Source: Bradyrhizobium centrolobii (GTDB taxonomy: Bacteria > Pseudomonadota > Alphaproteobacteria > Rhizobiales > Xanthobacteraceae). Taken from it: a stretch of DNA of 61,718 bases. Below, piece by piece: positions 25,505-34,821 of the stretch. Under the pieces are notes generated by a model, which saw nothing but the letters and a program-made list of their open reading frames with translations, did not search any database and had not been told where the DNA came from. Location: contig NZ_LUUB01000051.1 in assembly GCF_001641635.1 (NCBI RefSeq), positions 88,198 through 149,915 on the forward strand. Reading direction: 5' to 3'. Position numbers and translations under genes: made by a program. Numbering within the stretch: the stretch's first letter is position 1; the number at the start of each line of letters is the position of its first letter.

Positions 25505-26236
25505 CTACGTGAATAGTTCCTGGCCGTGTGCTTCGACGTAAGCTGCAAGGCCAAGGGTGTGGTCGCGGGCGCGCTTCTCGGCGAGCTCGGTGTCGCGCGC
25601 TTCGAGCGCTTCGATGATGCCGAGATGCTCGGGCAGCGAGGTCGCGGTGCGATCCTTCCGTCCGATCGTCAGTTGCCGGTAGCCGCGCACGTGCAGCAGC
25701 AGGTCGTTGGTGAGATCGACCAACACCGGCGATTCCGACAGCGAGATCAGCGCCTGGTGGAAGGCGATGTTCGCCTTGGAGTATTCCTCGACGTGATCCT
25801 CGGGCAGGCGGTCCTTGCCAAAGTCCTTGAAGAAGTCGCGCAGCGCCGAAATGTCCTTCTTGCGCGCGGTGGTGGTGATCAGGCGCGCCGCCATGCTCTC
25901 CAGCGCCGCCCAGGCGCGGATCATGTCGACGATCTCGTTCTTGGTCCTGCGCACCACCATGATGCCGCGGCGCGGCACGGTCTTCACGAAGCCGTCCTGC
26001 TCGAGCATCGCGATCGCCTCGCGGATCGGCGTGCGGCTGACACCCAGGCGCTCGGACAGCGCGCGCTCGTCGAGCATCACCGGCTCGGGCGTCGAGTAGA
26101 TGTCCATCTTGAGGATGGCTTCCTTCAAGGCGTCATACGCCTTGTTCTTGAAGCTGCTCTCCGGGGCAATACGAACGATTGCGATGTCTGCCTCGGCCAT
26201 GTTCGGCAACGCCTTGGTTGGTTTCCGCAGTGACAT
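25505..26236 (-). CDS. GntR-family (FCD subfamily) transcriptional regulator, probable oxalate regulon repressor
   Basis: 243 aa from ATG 26236 (CAGGAGGAGAA upstream). The winged HTH, about residues 25-95, includes KNKAYDALKEAILKM, ERLGVSRTPIREAIAMLEQD and PRRGIMVV. The all-helical FCD domain, about 105-235, has the metal/ligand pattern DxxxH (ANIAFHQAL) and two late His (PEHLGIIEAL, ARDHTLGLA). FCD proteins bind carboxylate ligands and repress promoters at TGGTATACCA-like palindromes. Six sites of that kind lie in this region, one in its own promoter (26293-26309), which argues for autoregulation. It is the first gene of the gntR-oxc-frc unit. Likely inducer: oxalate, oxalyl-CoA or a related carboxylate. 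Confidence 0.9.
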   Translation of the reverse strand: MSLRKPTKALPNMAEADIAIVRIAPESSFKNKAYDALKEAILKMDIYSTPEPVMLDERALSERLGVSRTPIREAIAMLEQDGFVKTVPRRGIMVVRRTKNEIVDMIRAWAALESMAARLITTTARKKDISALRDFFKDFGKDRLPEDHVEEYSKANIAFHQALISLSESPVLVDLTNDLLLHVRGYRQLTIGRKDRTATSLPEHLGIIEALEARDTELAEKRARDHTLGLAAYVEAHGQELFT

Positions 26237-26292
26237 GACGATTCTCCTCCTGTGGGAGTCGTCTTTTACAGGAATATTAACCGGAAAGTTTT

Positions 26293-26309
26293 TGGCATAC
26301 CACATGCCA
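26293..26309 (-). promoter_or_regulatory. Candidate GntR operator E (gntR-oxc-frc promoter)
   Basis: The minus strand reads TGGCATGTGGTATGCCA, 3 bp after TTGACA, with CCAAAA 17 bp from that hexamer. It has near-perfect dyad symmetry. The position, 57 bp before the regulator's ATG, suggests autorepression. Confidence 0.7.
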
Positions 26310-26366
26310 GAATGTCAAGCTGCCTATTTTTTACGGCGTTCTAGGCGATGCGCCGTCTTGACAAGT

Positions 26367-26390
26367 TGGCTTCTGGCATACCAAATGCCA
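26367..26390 (+). promoter_or_regulatory. Candidate GntR operator F (acyl-CoA synthetase promoter)
   Basis: On plus, TGGCTTCTGGCATACCA (26367-26383) begins 3 bp after TTGACA (26358-26363), and CCAAAT follows that hexamer at 17 bp. It is overlapped by a second dyad, TGGCATACCAAATGCCA (26374-26390). The promoter faces the synthetase gene; the rest of 26391-26547 shows only its ribosome site. Confidence 0.65.
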
Positions 26391-26547
26391 TCGCCAGCCA
26401 TTTTTGATCCAAGCCGGCGGAGTACTCTTGGCCTTATGCCACTCCGTTCCGCGGCATGGAACAGAGCGCGGCGAATGGCAAGCATCACTGGCGGCCGCAA
26501 TACGCGCGCGCTTTGAAAGCAAGAACTGAGGTCAAGGGAGAAGCCAC

Positions 26548-28677
26548 ATGTCCAATTCCAAAGATGCCGTCCGCAAGGTCCTTGACCAGGTCAAGGCGGA
26601 CAACCGCACCAGCCTGACGGCGCCTGAGGGCAAGCTGGTCTGCGACGCCTACGGCATTCCGGTGCCGAAGGAGGGGGTCGCGAAGTCGGCGGGCGAAGCC
26701 GGCAAGATCGCGTCCTCCATGGGCTTCCCGGTCGTGATGAAGATCGTCTCGCCGGACATTCTCCACAAGACCGAAGCCGGCGGCGTCATCGTCGGCGTCA
26801 AGACGGCGCAGGACGCCGAGAAGGCCTACGAGACCATTCTCTCCAACGCCAGGAAGTACAAGGCCGACGCCAAGATCGAAGGCATCCAGGTGCAGCAGAT
26901 GCTGGCCGGCGGCACCGAGGTCATCATCGGCTCGATCACCGACGGCTCGTTCGGCAAGCTCGTCGCCTTCGGCCTCGGCGGCGTGCTGGTCGAAGTCCTG
27001 AAGGACATCACCTTCCGCCTCGCGCCCGCGACCAAGGAAGATGCGCTGTCGATGCTCGACGGCATCCAGGCACATGAGATCCTGAAGGGCGTGCGCGGCG
27101 GCGAGCCGGTCAACCGCACGGCGCTCGCCGACGTCATCGTCAAGGTCTCGCAGCTCGTCTCGGACTTCCCCGAAATCGTCGAGCTCGACCTCAACCCGGT
27201 GTTCGCGACCCCGAAGGACGCCACCGCCGCCGACGTTCGCATCGTCGTCGACTTCGCCTACAAGCCCAAGCCGAAGCCGCGTCCGACCGAAGAGATCGTC
27301 GCGGCCATGAACCGCATCATGCAGCCGAAGGCGGTCGCCGTGATCGGCGCCTCCGCGGAGGACGGCAAGATCGGTAACTCCGTGATGAAGAACCTGATCA
27401 ACGGCGGCTACAAGGGCGAGATCATTCCGATCCATCCCAAGGCCTCCGAGATTCTCGGCTACAAGGCCTACAAGAGCGTCAGGGACGTGCCGGGCGTGAT
27501 CGATGTCGCGGTGTTCGCGATTCCCGCGAAGTTCGTGGCCGGCGCGCTGACCGAGTGCGGCGAGAAGAAAATTCCGGGCGCGGTTCTGATTCCGTCGGGC
27601 TTCGCCGAGGCTGGCGCACCGGAGCTCCAGGCCGAGATCGTCGAGGTCGGCAAGAAGTACGATATCCGCCTGATGGGGCCGAACATCTACGGCTTCTACT
27701 ATACGCCGGCGAATCTCTGCGCGACCTTCTGCACGGCCTATGACGTGAAGGGCCACGCGGCGCTGTCCTCGCAGTCGGGCGGCATCGGCATGGCCATCAT
27801 CGGCTTCTCGCGCTCGGCGAAGATGGGCGTGTCGGCGATCGTCGGCCTCGGCAACAAGTCCGACATCGACGAGGACGATCTGCTCGCCTTCTTCGAGCAG
27901 GACCCCAACACGAACCTGATCGCGCAGCACTGCGAAGATCTCAAGGACGGCCGCGCCTTCGCGGAAGCCGCCAAGCGTGTCTCCAAGAAGAAGCCGGTTG
28001 TCGTGCTCAAGGCGGGCCGCACCTCGGCCGGCGCGAAGGCGGCCTCGTCGCATACCGGCGCGCTCGCCGGCAACGACAGGATCTACGAGGACGTGTTCAA
28101 GCAGTCCGGCGTGATCCGCGCGCGTTCGCTGCGGCAATTGCTCGAATTCGCCCGTGGCGTGCCGGTGCTGCCGACGCCGAAGGGCGAGAACGTGCTGATC
28201 ATCACCGGTGCGGGCGGCTCGGGCGTGCTGCTGTCGGACTCCTGTGTCGACAACGGCCTGTCGCTGATGTCGATGCCGCCGGATCTCGATGCGGCCTTCC
28301 GCAAGTTCATCCCGCCGTTCGGCGCGGCCGGAAATCCTGTGGATATCACCGGCGGCGAGCCGCCGATCACCTACGTCAACACGGTGAAGCTCGGCCTCTC
28401 CGACGATCGCATCCACGCGCTGATCCTCGGCTACTGGCATACCATCGTCACCCCGCCGATGGTGTTCGCCCGCAACATGGTCGAGGTGAAGAAGGAGATG
28501 GAGGCCAAGGGCTTTGTGAAGCCGATGGTCGCCTCGCTCGCCGGCGACGTCGAGGTCGAGGAGGCCGCCGAATATCTCTACCAGAACGGCATCCCGGCCT
28601 ATGCCTACTCGACCGAGCTGCCGGTCGAGGTGCTCGGCGCCAAGTACAAGTGGGCGCGCGGGGCAGGGCTGCTTTGA
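26548..28677 (+). CDS. NDP-forming acyl-CoA synthetase, ATP-grasp domain first
   Basis: 709 aa. Residues 1 to about 235 form an ATP-grasp domain (PEGKLVCDAYGIPVPKEG, PVVMKIVSPDILHKTEAGG, VELDLNPVF). Residues about 250-360 are a CoA-binding Rossmann domain (PKAVAVIGASAEDGKIGN), followed by succinyl-CoA-ligase-like domains with the phosphohistidine block AASSHTGALAGND. The order is the reverse of the common CoA-binding-first proteins such as PatZ. It makes an acyl-CoA from acid, CoA and ATP with release of ADP and Pi. The candidate operator F and divergent gntR-oxc-frc place it in oxalate metabolism; charging oxalate or formate to prime the Frc cycle is a plausible but unproven role. Start has AAGGGAGAAG upstream. 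Confidence 0.88.
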   Translation: MSNSKDAVRKVLDQVKADNRTSLTAPEGKLVCDAYGIPVPKEGVAKSAGEAGKIASSMGFPVVMKIVSPDILHKTEAGGVIVGVKTAQDAEKAYETILSNARKYKADAKIEGIQVQQMLAGGTEVIIGSITDGSFGKLVAFGLGGVLVEVLKDITFRLAPATKEDALSMLDGIQAHEILKGVRGGEPVNRTALADVIVKVSQLVSDFPEIVELDLNPVFATPKDATAADVRIVVDFAYKPKPKPRPTEEIVAAMNRIMQPKAVAVIGASAEDGKIGNSVMKNLINGGYKGEIIPIHPKASEILGYKAYKSVRDVPGVIDVAVFAIPAKFVAGALTECGEKKIPGAVLIPSGFAEAGAPELQAEIVEVGKKYDIRLMGPNIYGFYYTPANLCATFCTAYDVKGHAALSSQSGGIGMAIIGFSRSAKMGVSAIVGLGNKSDIDEDDLLAFFEQDPNTNLIAQHCEDLKDGRAFAEAAKRVSKKKPVVVLKAGRTSAGAKAASSHTGALAGNDRIYEDVFKQSGVIRARSLRQLLEFARGVPVLPTPKGENVLIITGAGGSGVLLSDSCVDNGLSLMSMPPDLDAAFRKFIPPFGAAGNPVDITGGEPPITYVNTVKLGLSDDRIHALILGYWHTIVTPPMVFARNMVEVKKEMEAKGFVKPMVASLAGDVEVEEAAEYLYQNGIPAYAYSTELPVEVLGAKYKWARGAGLL

Positions 28678-28693
28678 GCTGAAGAAGACCTTT

Positions 28694-28850
28694 CACCTCT
28701 CCCCGCTTGCGGGGAGAGGCCCGGCGATGCAGAGCATCGTCCGGTGCACAATCCGGGTGAGGGGGACTCTCCGCGAGTTCGTCTCTCACCGTGTTCGCGG
28801 AGATAGCCCCTCACCCCGACCCTCTTCCCGTAGGAACGGGGAGAGGGAGA
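28694..28850. repeat. Intergenic repeat, CCTCTCCCCGCTTGCGGGG family
   Basis: It starts CCTCTCCCCGCTTGCGGGGAG and ends CGGGGAGAGGGAG, with a GATGC/GCATC inner pair and CCCCTCACCCCGACCCTCT. Same family as 7020-7140 and 59794-59995. It occupies the gap before the IclR gene. Confidence 0.7.
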
Positions 28851-28893
28851 CGAGGCGGCTGATGCTTTGTCTCACTGACGAATGCAGGTCGCG

Positions 28894-29739
28894 ATGAGCA
28901 AGAACGTGATCCGGCGCAAATCATTCGAGCCAAGATCGCCGGCGGAGGCCGATTACGAGGCGCGCGACGGCGGCGTGCAGTCGGTCGACCGCGCGCTGTC
29001 GATTCTGGAGACGCTGGCCGAGGACGACGAGGGCTATCGCCTCAGCGATCTCGCCGTCCGCACCGGGCTGTCGACCTCGACCGTGCACCGTCTGCTGGCG
29101 ACGCTGGAAAGCCGTCGCTTCGTGCAGTTCGATCGCGCCGAGTCCAAATGGCATGTCGGGGTGCGCAGCTTCACGGTGGGCGCGAGCTTCGCGCGGCGGC
29201 GCAATTTCACCGCGCAGGCGGTTCCCTATTTGCGCAAGCTGCGCGATCTCACCCGTGAGACTGCCAACCTAGCCGTGGTCGACGACGAGTTCATCATCGT
29301 GCTGACTCGCATGGAAAGCCGCGAGATCATGCGTTCGCTGACCAAGGTCGGCGGTCGCGTCGCGATGGTCACCTCCGGCGTCGGCAAGGCGGTGCTCGCG
29401 ACCTATTCGGACGAGGACGTCGGCGCCATCATCCGCCATCACGGCATGCCCAGGTTGACCGAGAAGTCGATCGTGCGGCCGAGCGACCTGTTCCGGGAGC
29501 TGCAAAAGATTCGCGCGCAGGGCTATGCCATCGACGACGAGGAGGCGCAGATGGGCCTGCGCTGCGTCGCGGCGGTGGTTTACGACGATCGCGCCGAGCC
29601 ACTCGCCGCGATCTCCGTCTCCGGCATGACCAGCCGCATCACCGACGAACGGTTGCCGGAGATCGGCCGCGTCGTGCGCGAGGCGGCTGCGGAGCTGACC
29701 GCGGCGCTGGGTGGCCTGATGCCGGAGAAGGTCTCCTGA
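28894..29739 (+). CDS. IclR-family transcriptional regulator
   Basis: 281 aa from ATG 28894 (GCAGGTCGCG upstream; an ATG 12 bases earlier is the alternative). The N-terminal winged HTH (about residues 25-90) contains SVDRALSILETLAEDDEGY and TGLSTSTVHRLLATLESRRF. The GAF-like effector domain (about 105-265) contains TSGVGKAVLATYSDED and GYAIDDEEAQMGLRCVAAVV, the usual IclR patterns. The gene lies between the oxalate genes and the adenine deaminase/gcl/hyi/glxR set on the same strand. E. coli AllR, also IclR family, senses glyoxylate and controls gcl; a similar role is a reasonable inference. Confidence 0.87.
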   Translation: MSKNVIRRKSFEPRSPAEADYEARDGGVQSVDRALSILETLAEDDEGYRLSDLAVRTGLSTSTVHRLLATLESRRFVQFDRAESKWHVGVRSFTVGASFARRRNFTAQAVPYLRKLRDLTRETANLAVVDDEFIIVLTRMESREIMRSLTKVGGRVAMVTSGVGKAVLATYSDEDVGAIIRHHGMPRLTEKSIVRPSDLFRELQKIRAQGYAIDDEEAQMGLRCVAAVVYDDRAEPLAAISVSGMTSRITDERLPEIGRVVREAAAELTAALGGLMPEKVS

Positions 29740-29757
29740 GTGGAGTGTGGAAACGGA

Positions 29758-29913
29758 TCAGGTGATCCAGCCGGCCTTGATCACGTAGACATACAGGACG
29801 AACGTCGCGACCGCGGCGCATGCCAGCGCGAAGCCGCCGGCGAGCACCATGTGGTCGGCGGTGCCGAATCGCCACACAGCGTCGCTGGGCGTTGACGAGG
29901 ACGCTGACTTCAA
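29758..29913 (-). CDS. 51-residue single-span membrane protein
   Basis: The frame opens just after a TGA, with TTG 29913 as the first possible start. It reads MKSASSSTPSDAVWRFGTAD, then a hydrophobic helix (about residues 22-45, containing GGFALACAAVATFVLYVY), and ends VIKAGWIT. Amino acid order and GC-rich third positions look genuine, but the ribosome site is weak and another start (ATG in ADHM) is possible. Family not recognised. It is convergent with the IclR gene 18 bp away. Confidence 0.5.
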   Translation of the reverse strand: MKSASSSTPSDAVWRFGTADHMVLAGGFALACAAVATFVLYVYVIKAGWIT

Positions 29914-30249
29914 GGCTCAGCCGATCGCGCGCCCTCAGCGCATCGACGAGGCCTTGCAAGGCATAGAAAGCGATGCGCAACAATTCGATCGGTAAGCTGA
30001 GCAGTCTGAGTATGGCGTTGTGTTGGTCGCAATGGGACGGCGGAAGTTCATGGGAAACCGCATTTGATGCGCAGGCGGTCCGGTAGACGCTCGCCTACGC
30101 TCCAGCGGCACGCCGTGGAGGGTCGCAGCAACGGAGGGGCGGACCCGTCTTGCCCAATGCGTAAGCAGAGGTTCCGCCTAATTTGAGCTTGCCCCGGTAG
30201 GCCGGGGGCGCAACCATCGGTCGGCGATCCACGTTGCGCGAGGGCCCCG
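29914..30249. other. 336-bp gap upstream of adenine deaminase
   Basis: I see no supported gene. It contains a GCCCCGGTAGGCCGGGGGC hairpin (about 30191-30209) close to the ade start. A purine riboswitch was considered for ade, but its conserved core was not found. Confidence 0.35.
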
Positions 30250-32052
30250 ATGACCAAACTGACCCGTTTTGCGGTCGCGCCGCTGCACAGCATGACGCGG
30301 CGCCTTGCCGACGTCGCCTCGGCGCGCCTCGCGCCCAACCTTGTCGTCACGGGCGCACGGGTGCTCTCGACCTATTCCGAGCGCATCCATGCGGGCCGCG
30401 AGGTCTGGATCACCGGCGGCCGCATTGCCGCGGTGAAGCCGGCCGGCGCGGCGAAGAAGATCTGGAGCGACGTTCCACTCTACGACGCGGCCGGCGGCAT
30501 CATCGCGCCGGGCCTGGTCGATCCGCACATCCACGTCGAATCCTCGATGGTGACGGCCTGCGCCTATGCCGAGGCGGCACTCCTCAACGGCACCACGACG
30601 ATCTTCTGCGACAGCCACGAGATCGGCAACGTCATGGACGTCGCCGGGGTCGAGGCGATGCTCGAGGACGCGCGCGAGGCGCCGCTCTCGATCTTCCTGA
30701 CGGTGCCGAGCACCGTGCCCGCGACCTCGCCGGAGCTTGAGACCGCCGGCGGCGATCTCACGCCCGACAAGATCGCCGGCCTGTTCGATCGCTGGCCGGA
30801 AGCCGTGGCGCTCGGTGAGAAGATGGACTTTGTGCCGGTGACGATGGGCGATGAACGCAGCCACGCCATTCTCGCAGCCGCTTTGAAGCGCGGACGGCCG
30901 GTGTCGGGCCATGTCTACGGCCGCGAATTCGTCGCGGCCTATGCGGCATCAGGCGTCACCGACACCCATGAGGCGATCGATCGCGACATCGCCGACGACC
31001 TGCTCGATGCCGGCGTCTGGGTTTTCCTGCGCGGCGGGCCGCCGACAACGCCCTGGCATTCGCTGCCGCAGGCGATCCGCACCATCACCGAGCTCGGCGC
31101 CTCCCACAAGCGCACCGCGGTCTGCACCGACGACCGCGATGCCGACGATCTCCTGCTGTTCGGCCTCGACTGGGTGGTGCGCGAGGTGGCGAAAGCGGGG
31201 ATGTCGCCGGAGCAGGCCTGGTCGATGGGCTCGCTGCACGGCGCGACGCGCTTCGGCATGGAAGGCGACATCGGTGGGCTCGGCGGCGGGCGTCGTGCCG
31301 ATCTCGTGCTGATGAACGACGATCTGAAGCCGCAATGCACCTGGTATGGCGGCGAACTCGTGGTCGAGCGAGGCAAGATCACGCCGCGGCTCGATCAGGC
31401 ACTGTCGCAGCGCTATCGATATCCGAAGGCGGCCTACGCGACGGTCAAGCTGCCGGAGAAACTGAAGCTGACGCCGGAGCTGCCGGCGAAGGCCTGCACG
31501 GTCAACGCGATCAAAACCGCGCTGCCCGGCATCACGCTGATCCATGAGAAGGTCAGAATAGAGCCGGCGAAGGACTGGCCGGCGCTGTTTGAACGGTACG
31601 GCCTTTGTTTCGTCACGGTGGTCGAGCGCCACGGCAAGTCGGCCGGTAACGTCGCCTATGGCCTGCTCAAGGATTTTGGGCTGAAGCGCGGCGCGGTCGC
31701 CTCCAGCGTCGGGCATGACAGCCACAACATCATCGTTGCAGGTACCAACGAGCCGGATATGCAGGCGGCGATCGCGGCGATCAGGGAGCACCAGGGCGCG
31801 GTCTGTGTCGTCGCGGATGGCAAGGTGAGGGCGCTGGTGCCGCTGCCGATTGCCGGGCTGCTCTCCGACAAGCGCGTCATGGAGGTGGCCGAAGAGGTCA
31901 AGGCATTGAAGAAGGAGTGGACGGACGCCGGCTGCACCATTCCCTACATGGGCTTCAATCTGATCCCGCTATCGGTCATTCCCGAAATTCGCATCACCGA
32001 CAAGGGCCTGGTGCTGGTGCCGCAGATGGAGCTGGCGCCGCTGTTCGAGTGA
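30250..32052 (+). CDS. ade: Adenine deaminase
   Basis: 600 aa, amidohydrolase superfamily, typical Ade length. Metal-site motifs are [14 protein letters not shown] (HxH) and [14 protein letters not shown] further H lies in [11 protein letters not shown], and the metal Asp in [13 protein letters not shown]. The C-terminal domain ends with [20 protein letters not shown], characteristic of Ade. The enzyme converts adenine to hypoxanthine and ammonia. Hypoxanthine degradation can yield glyoxylate through allantoin, which would feed the gcl-hyi-glxR genes immediately downstream on the same strand (155-bp gap). GAGGGCC precedes the ATG. Confidence 0.93.
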   Translation: MTKLTRFAVAPLHSMTRRLADVASARLAPNLVVTGARVLSTYSERIHAGREVWITGGRIAAVKPAGAAKKIWSDVPLYDAAGGIIAPGLVDPHIHVESSMVTACAYAEAALLNGTTTIFCDSHEIGNVMDVAGVEAMLEDAREAPLSIFLTVPSTVPATSPELETAGGDLTPDKIAGLFDRWPEAVALGEKMDFVPVTMGDERSHAILAAALKRGRPVSGHVYGREFVAAYAASGVTDTHEAIDRDIADDLLDAGVWVFLRGGPPTTPWHSLPQAIRTITELGASHKRTAVCTDDRDADDLLLFGLDWVVREVAKAGMSPEQAWSMGSLHGATRFGMEGDIGGLGGGRRADLVLMNDDLKPQCTWYGGELVVERGKITPRLDQALSQRYRYPKAAYATVKLPEKLKLTPELPAKACTVNAIKTALPGITLIHEKVRIEPAKDWPALFERYGLCFVTVVERHGKSAGNVAYGLLKDFGLKRGAVASSVGHDSHNIIVAGTNEPDMQAAIAAIREHQGAVCVVADGKVRALVPLPIAGLLSDKRVMEVAEEVKALKKEWTDAGCTIPYMGFNLIPLSVIPEIRITDKGLVLVPQMELAPLFE

Positions 32053-32207
32053 CCGGCGTTTCATAGATATTCCCGTCTAAGCGGTTGATGCGTCCGCAGT
32101 TTTTTTGAGCGCTGCCGTATCGTGGAAAATAAAACCGATCTCGTTGAGATCACCGCTTGCGCATTCAATGATCACCCTCGCGCTGACGCAACAGAGCGAG
32201 GTCCAAT

Positions 32208-33998
32208 ATGGCGAAGATGCGAGCCGTCGATGCAGCCGTGCGAATTCTGGAGAAGGAAGGCATCTCGACTGCCTTCGGCGTTCCCGGAGCGGCGATCAAT
32301 CCGCTTTACTCGGCGCTGAAGAAGCGCGGTTCGATCCGCCACATCCTCGCGCGCCACGTCGAGGGCGCCTCGCACATGGCGGAGGGCTATACGCGGGCCA
32401 AGGCCGGAAATATCGGCGTTTGCATCGGCACGTCGGGGCCGGCCGGCACCGACATGATCACTGGGCTTTATTCCGCGATCGCCGACTCCATTCCGATCCT
32501 CTGCATCACCGGGCAGGCGCCGCGTGCGCGGCTCTACAAGGAAGATTTTCAGGCCGTCGACATCGAGTCGATCGCAAAGCCCGTGACCAAATGGGCGGTC
32601 ACGGTGCGCGAGCCGGCACTGGTGCCGCGCGTGTTCAGCCAGGCCTTCCACGTGATGCGCTCGGGCCGGCCCGGGCCGGTGCTGATCGACATGCCGCTCG
32701 ACGTGCAGCTCGCCGAGATCGAGTTCGACGACGAGACCTATGAGCCGCTGCCGGTCTACAAGCCCTCGGCGACCCGCAAGCAGGTCGAGAAGGCGCTGGA
32801 GATGCTCAATGCCGCCGAGCGGCCGCTGATCGTGGCGGGTGGCGGAGTGATCAACGCCGATGCCTCGGACCTCCTGGTCGAATTCGCCGAGACCGTGAAT
32901 GTGCCGGTCGTGCCGACCCTGATGGGGTGGGGCGCGATCCCTGACGATCATGTGCTGATGGCCGGCATGGTCGGCCTGCAGACCAGCCACCGTTACGGCA
33001 ACGCCACCATGCTCGAGTCCGATTTCGTGCTCGGCATCGGCAACCGTTGGGCCAATCGCCACACCGGCTCGATCGAGACCTACACCAAGGGTCGTACCTT
33101 CGTGCATGTCGACATCGAGCCGACGCAGATCGGGCGCGTATTCAATCCCGATCTCGGCATCGTCTCGGATGCGAAGGCCGCGCTCGAACTCTTCGTCATC
33201 GTCGCCAGGGAGTGGCGCCGGTCAGGCAGGTTGCGCGAGCGCCAGGCGTGGCCCGCGGCCTGCCGCGATCGCAAGCGTTCGATGCTGCGCAAGAGCCATT
33301 TCGACAACGTGCCGATCAAGCCGCAGCGCGTCTATGAGGAGATGACCAAGGCCTTTGGCCGCGACACCTGCTACGTCACCGTGATCGGCCTGTCGCAGAT
33401 CGCCGGCGCGCAGTTCTTGGGTGTCTACAAGCCGCGCAACTGGATCAATGCTGGGCAGGCGGGGCCGCTCGGCTGGACGCTGCCGGCCGCCCTCGGCGTG
33501 CGCGCGGCGTGTCCGGATCGCGACATCGTCGCGCTGTCGGGCGACTACGACTTCCAGTTCCTGATCGAGGAGCTCGCGGTCGGGGCGCAGTTCAATCTGC
33601 CCTACATCCACGTCGTCGTGAACAATTCCTATCTCGGCCTGATCCGCCAGGCCCAGCGCGGCTTCGACATGGACTATCACGTCCAGCTCTCCTTCGAGAA
33701 CATCAACGCGCCCGAGATTGGCGTCTACGGCGTCGATCACGTCGCGGTCGCCGAAGGCCTCGGCTGCAAGGCGATCCGCGTCACCGATCCGAAGGATGCG
33801 CAGGCCGCGTTCGCAACCGCGCGCGAGCTGATGGCAAAGCACCGCGTGCCCGTGGTGGTGGAGTTCATCCTCGAACGTGTCACCAACATCGCGATGGGGA
33901 CCGAGATCGACAACATCGTCGAGTTCGAGGAGGTGCTGGATCTGCCGCTCGACGAGGTCGAGAGCGTGCGATCCGGCGTGTTGCAGCCGGCGGAATAG
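32208..33998 (+). CDS. gcl: Glyoxylate carboligase (tartronate-semialdehyde synthase)
   Basis: 596 aa ThDP enzyme very close to E. coli Gcl. Val51 ([15 protein letters not shown]) replaces the otherwise universal catalytic Glu of ThDP enzymes, the hallmark of Gcl. The ThDP/Mg motif is [14 protein letters not shown] followed by [16 protein letters not shown]. The middle FAD-binding domain is present (about 195-350), with [11 protein letters not shown] after it. It condenses two glyoxylates to tartronate semialdehyde and CO2. It is followed 13 bp later by hyi and then glxR, the standard glycerate pathway order. A weak TGGAAAATAAAACC element at about 32123 could be an IclR-type site. Confidence 0.96.
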   Translation: MAKMRAVDAAVRILEKEGISTAFGVPGAAINPLYSALKKRGSIRHILARHVEGASHMAEGYTRAKAGNIGVCIGTSGPAGTDMITGLYSAIADSIPILCITGQAPRARLYKEDFQAVDIESIAKPVTKWAVTVREPALVPRVFSQAFHVMRSGRPGPVLIDMPLDVQLAEIEFDDETYEPLPVYKPSATRKQVEKALEMLNAAERPLIVAGGGVINADASDLLVEFAETVNVPVVPTLMGWGAIPDDHVLMAGMVGLQTSHRYGNATMLESDFVLGIGNRWANRHTGSIETYTKGRTFVHVDIEPTQIGRVFNPDLGIVSDAKAALELFVIVAREWRRSGRLRERQAWPAACRDRKRSMLRKSHFDNVPIKPQRVYEEMTKAFGRDTCYVTVIGLSQIAGAQFLGVYKPRNWINAGQAGPLGWTLPAALGVRAACPDRDIVALSGDYDFQFLIEELAVGAQFNLPYIHVVVNNSYLGLIRQAQRGFDMDYHVQLSFENINAPEIGVYGVDHVAVAEGLGCKAIRVTDPKDAQAAFATARELMAKHRVPVVVEFILERVTNIAMGTEIDNIVEFEEVLDLPLDEVESVRSGVLQPAE

Positions 33999-34011
33999 GG
34001 AGGACAGCATC

Positions 34012-34797
34012 GTGCCAAGATTTGCCGCCAACCTCACCATGCTCTTCAACGAGATGCCGTTTGTCGACCGCTTTGCCGCGGCGAAGGCGGCGGGCTTCAG
34101 TGGGGTCGAATATCTCTTTCCCTATGATTTCGACAAGGCGCAGCTCCGCGAGCAGCTCGAGAGCCATGGGCTGACGCAGGTGCTGCACAATCTCCCCGCG
34201 GGCAATTGGGCGGCGGGCGAGCGCGGCATCGCCATCCTGCCCGATCGCGTCAGCGAATTCCGCGACGGCGTATTCCGCGCCATCGACTATGCCAAGGCAC
34301 TCGATTGCGACCAGCTCAACTGCCTCGTCGGCATCGCGCCTGTCGATGCCGATCCCCGCGAGCTGAACGAGACGCTGGTCGGAAACTTGCGCTTCGCGGC
34401 CTCGACGCTGGCGAGGGAGAACATCAAGCTCCTGGTCGAGCCGATCAATACGCTCGACATTCCCGGCTTCTTCCTGAACGGCACCGAGCAGGCGGTGCAG
34501 CTCATCTCCGAGGTGCGTTCGAGCAACCTCTTCATACAGTACGACATCTATCACATGCAGATCATGGAGGGCGATCTCGCCCGCACCATGCAGGAATATC
34601 TCGACCGCATCGCGCACGTTCAGTTGGCCGACAATCCCGGCCGTCACGAGCCCGGCACTGGCGAGATCAACTATCCCTTCCTGTTCCGCCACCTCGACGC
34701 CATCGGCTACCGCGGCTGGATCGGATGCGAATACAAGCCGCGCACCACCACGCTTGAAGGTCTGTCGTGGCACGCGGCGCAGACGTTCGAGACCTGA
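34012..34797 (+). CDS. hyi: Hydroxypyruvate isomerase
   Basis: 261 aa, start GTG 34012 with GGGAGGAC upstream, 13 bp after gcl. TIM-barrel of the xylose-isomerase-like family. Recognisable segments are NLTMLFNEMPFVDRFAAAK, KLLVEPINTLDIPGFFL (metal Glu), IQYDIYHMQIMEGD (metal Asp/His) and HVQLADNPGRHEPGTGEINY, all typical of Hyi/OtnI. It interconverts hydroxypyruvate and tartronate semialdehyde, connecting Gcl output to glycerate. Translationally close to gcl, so co-expressed with it. Confidence 0.93.
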   Translation: MPRFAANLTMLFNEMPFVDRFAAAKAAGFSGVEYLFPYDFDKAQLREQLESHGLTQVLHNLPAGNWAAGERGIAILPDRVSEFRDGVFRAIDYAKALDCDQLNCLVGIAPVDADPRELNETLVGNLRFAASTLARENIKLLVEPINTLDIPGFFLNGTEQAVQLISEVRSSNLFIQYDIYHMQIMEGDLARTMQEYLDRIAHVQLADNPGRHEPGTGEINYPFLFRHLDAIGYRGWIGCEYKPRTTTLEGLSWHAAQTFET

Positions 34798-34821
34798 GGA
34801 TTCTAGCCACGGTATCAGTGC

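Noticed and set aside
26485..28440. A 651-codon open frame antisense to the acyl-CoA synthetase gene
   Set aside because: It is the complement of a conserved, motif-bearing gene; its product is a low-complexity D/R/V-rich sequence with no family pattern. Such shadows are common in GC-rich DNA.
29914..30249. Purine riboswitch upstream of adenine deaminase
   Set aside because: Only a GC-rich hairpin near 30191-30209 was found; the conserved purine aptamer core was not seen.
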